64,000 bases of DNA from Bemisia tabaci (lineage: Eukaryota > Arthropoda > Insecta > Hemiptera > Aleyrodidae), in NCBI RefSeq assembly GCF_918797505.1, contig NC_092797.1, positions 28,843,372 through 28,907,371 of the forward strand, in the 5' to 3' direction. Position numbers and translations under genes: made by a program. The notes beneath the pieces are model-generated. The model ran no database searches, was not told where the DNA came from, and worked only from the letters and a program-made list of their open reading frames with translations. Below are positions 61,183-64,000 of the stretch, one piece after another (position 1 is the first letter of the stretch; the number at the start of each line of letters is the position of its first letter).

Positions 61183-61186
61183 TTAA

Positions 61187-61904
61187 GTAGCCAGAAGTTG
61201 AACAAAGAGGAAAGATGGAACTAAAATTCATTCTGTACACGATGATTTAATACAAAATAATTACATTTCAAACAGTATTTGTGGTCTAAAGTTCTATGAG
61301 AGTATGAAAAGAACAACAAAAAAAGAAAAAGAGGATCTGAGGAAATGTTACAAAATAATTCTATAAAACATAAAATAGTGTTTCACAAGTAGCCTGGAGC
61401 ACAAGGCTGCAAATCATTTGAATAAAATATGTCAGTGTTCGCCCATTTCTAAAAGTTGAAAATAGGATACATAGCATTTATGACAGTAAAAACCTGAATA
61501 TTCATTATGAAAAATCATTGGAACAAGATATCAGAAGCAGATTTGATAATGAACTGCGAAGCTTCGATGTATCACTTTCAGAAAATTATACTGAACCTTT
61601 AAAAAATAAAAAAAATGTAAATCTATTTACTTCACTTATTGGCTGAAAACATAATTCACATTGACAATTTTTTAATGCAATGCATACACATAAAAAAAGT
61701 CTAATGAGATAAATTTCTAAAGCGTACAGTCTTCTTATGTATGAAACAAAAAAATGTATATTAAGACACAGGTTTTAAGACAAAGATTAATATATCACAT
61801 TAAATCTTGCTACAGGAACCAATGAGGCTTCTCTATCAAAGGAGAAAGTAAAAAGCTTTGTCAACACTAAGTTTGTTGAACTGGTAGCTTACACCATTTG
61901 TGGA
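61187..61904. other. AT-rich intergenic stretch, nothing recognised
   Basis: No gene, repeat or RNA structure that I can support. Confidence 0.4.
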
Positions 61905-62447
61905 TGGACTAGTAGACAAAGTACGAATTTAAGCATTCTGATGTATGTTTTTTAACCAAAATTTCACATGGAAAACGATTGATTATAATTACTGAAATCA
62001 TCTAACCAAGATAATAATGTTGTTGAAGCATAAATTCAAACTTTCCGCTCATGAAAAAAACAATAATCCACTTGAGTTAAATCCCACACTAAATGTTGTG
62101 GTGAGTCTCTAGAATACAAAAATATGGCAACTTCAATCTTGATGCTTTGGCTCATGATCAGCTAGAACAAGTTGTTTACTTTTTGAACGCTACACGGTGG
62201 GAAAAGAACAGCTCGATTGAGAAGCCTACCAAAACCGTTGTAGTGCGCAATTTGATTCATGTGGAGTATTGCTTTTCTTGTGTGCGGGTAATTCAAACTT
62301 ACCGCAGCCAATTTAAAATAAAAATGTTAATATCTCAATTAGGAGTTGATTTCAATAATTTTCATTGAGCTGATCAGGTTCTACTTGAAATTCTGGCTTC
62401 GAACCTTATATCAGAATGATTAAATTCGTACCTTGTCTACTGGTCCA
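61905..62447. mobile_element. MITE family 2, copy B (543 bp)
   Basis: Inverted ends TGGACTAGTAGACAAAGTAC and the inverse of GTACCTTGTCTACTGGTCCA. Homologous along its length to 40645-41146. No target duplication established. Confidence 0.6.
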
Positions 62448-63687
62448 TTACTGTTACCTACGTTCTAAACAAATTCAAGCGGAAGATGTATTTGTTTCTT
62501 AATGTTTTTTCCCCTGACAGAATACATTTGTTTAACGTTTTTTTGTAGAATCAAGGTTAAAATGGTCTAGAGTTTAATACAGGCTGAACAAATTGAGCTT
62601 TCAAGAAAGAGAAAAAGGAAAACTGAAAGTATCCTCATAACACAGAGAACTGTTCATACTACTTCCAGTATATGCATACACACAAGAACTTCATTTCACA
62701 ATCGTCAAACACAATAATTTAACAAAATACTTGCATAAAACACAAGAATATTCATCTACAGTGTTACAATGATTGGTTTATAGCTTACTCTGGACGGATA
62801 TTTCAAACTTCCGTTCTGTTATGTTTCTTGCAAGAATAATGCATACCTGGAACACAAAAAATGTAGAAAAGAGATCACTTGAGAAAGCATTCACTGACAC
62901 ACCCTGTCTCTATTCGGATTCCTTAAATTTTAGTTGTTTTCTTTATTAGTTGTTAGCTGTTAGTATTCGTTATTTTGTTAATTCAGTGTTGTCTTCCTTG
63001 AAAATGTAGGCACTGAGAATATAGAGTGAAACCATTGACATTAAACATCTTCCAACTTGAAAGACTCGCATGATTTTTAAATTAGCCTACATTTTAATTG
63101 CGACAAGCCGCATGACTTTATCAGATTGTCAACCATTGACATTGAAGCATTCTAAGCAAGAAGAGCTGCTGGCGTTGGCTGCCTCTTGCTGAAGAAAATT
63201 TACATTTGATTTATCAATTTCTTAAGCTGAAAGGTGTACAAAATTTTACTTTCATTCGATGGTTCTACAATCAATGTTAGCAAGAAATGTGTGACGCAGG
63301 ATGCCTATAAAAGCAGAGGCAGAGATTGAAATGCAAGGAGTGGATACTTATCACTGAGGTGGGTATTTTACATGAAAAATGAAATGTTAGAAAATCAGAA
63401 ATTGATAGCAGATATGAGAACTATGTGAAAGTAGAATGCACCTAAAATTCAGATTTTCAACCTTCACATTGCAGAGTAACAAATCTATTACAGCACACAT
63501 AAGTACTTTGGACCTTTAATCACCACTTTTGTACGGATAAACCTTGCCCAAATATCTTGGATGTTGTGTGAAAATGCGCATCTTGAAAGTGCTGATTTTC
63601 TGACTGCCTAATTATTTTCCTATCCTAAGTACTAATTTCGATCAAAAACACCTTGAAAAAAACCCTCAAAGTCAGGGATAAAAGTGA
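62448..63687. other. AT-rich stretch, nothing recognised
   Basis: A TATA-like cctataaaagcag occurs at about 63303-63315 but no gene start follows that I can support. It may belong to an eroded part of the retroelement at the right edge. Confidence 0.35.
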
Positions 63688-64000
63688 AAAGCGAGCTTAA
63701 AAGTCGGCTCCCAGCTTAACTTTGCGAAAATCTTAAAGCTAAAAACCTTTGGCCGAGTTATAGGGGAGCAGAAACTAACGTTTGAAGAATATATCACCAT
63801 CCTCAAAAGAATAGAAGCCATTCTAAATTCAAGACCACTATGCCCATTATCAGCAGACGTTGAAGAGATCGATGCACTGACCCTTGCGCACTTTCTTATC
63901 GGTGGTCCGCTACTCTGTCTTCCCGAATACGATTGGACCACTACTCCTGAAAATAGACTATCCCGTTGGCAAATGTTACAGCAAATATCGCAACATTTTT
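63688..64000 (+). pseudogene. BEL/Pao-type retrotransposon integrase fragment (runs off edge)
   Basis: The plus frame is open from just after TGA at 63685-63687 to the window end (104 codons). It contains FGRVIGEQKLTFEEYITILK, RIEAILNSRPLCPLS, LTLAHFLIGGPL, LPEYDW and NRLSRWQMLQQ, the end of the integrase core and following segment of BEL/Pao polyproteins. The upstream part of the element is missing before 63688, so the copy is 5'-truncated. How far it continues to the right is unknown. Confidence 0.85.

Overview
The window is animal nuclear DNA, most likely from an insect and possibly a hemipteran; the order is a low-confidence guess. The reasons are spliced genes with GT-AG introns, AT-rich introns full of transposons, a maleless/DHX9-type helicase, and Penelope, Ginger, BEL/Pao and Spy-like elements together. 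No bacterial-type operon, CRISPR array, rRNA or intact tRNA gene was found.

Host genes. (1) 5255-32606 (+): a DHX9/maleless (mle) RNA helicase, reconstructed as 18 in-phase exons coding for 1039 residues. They run from the second dsRNA-binding domain to the RGG tail and stop codon. The N-terminal exons, including dsRBD1, lie before the window or were not recognised. (2) 37246-42020 (-): a four-exon gene for an IWR1/SLC7A6OS-like RNA polymerase II nuclear import factor, 263 aa, converging on mle. (3) 54686-59015 (+): a five-exon UTP23 gene, 247 aa, an SSU-processome PIN-like protein. SLC7A6OS and UTP23 are head to head. Their start codons would be about 650 bp apart without the 12,008-bp foldback element that now sits between them.

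Mobile DNA, left to right: several inverted-repeat MITEs; a Ginger-type integrase transposon (8854-11419, TATA target duplication) inside an mle intron; a Penelope-like retroelement inverted dimer (24187-29418, 13-bp target duplication) in another mle intron, itself split by a 1326-bp Spy-like palindromic element placed exactly between AAA and TTT with no target duplication; a pair of 603-bp short-TIR elements; the 12-kb foldback element (42219-54226, 9-bp target duplication) made of mirrored ~170-bp satellite arrays and mirrored polypurine/polypyrimidine blocks; a half copy of the Spy-like element in UTP23 intron 2; and a BEL/Pao integrase fragment running off the right edge.

The strongest candidates for something new are the foldback element in a bidirectional promoter, the Spy-like insertion with its internal empty-site control, the inverted Penelope dimer with a pseudo-LTR, and a 297-bp open, phase-compatible hidden exon (17844-18140) inside mle that would insert 99 residues into the second RecA lobe. 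Many of the elements in mle introns are inverted repeats, so the pre-mRNA of this dsRNA helicase should fold into long dsRNA, the type of structure the family is known to act on. All calls come from reading the sequence and from family knowledge; no database search was run.
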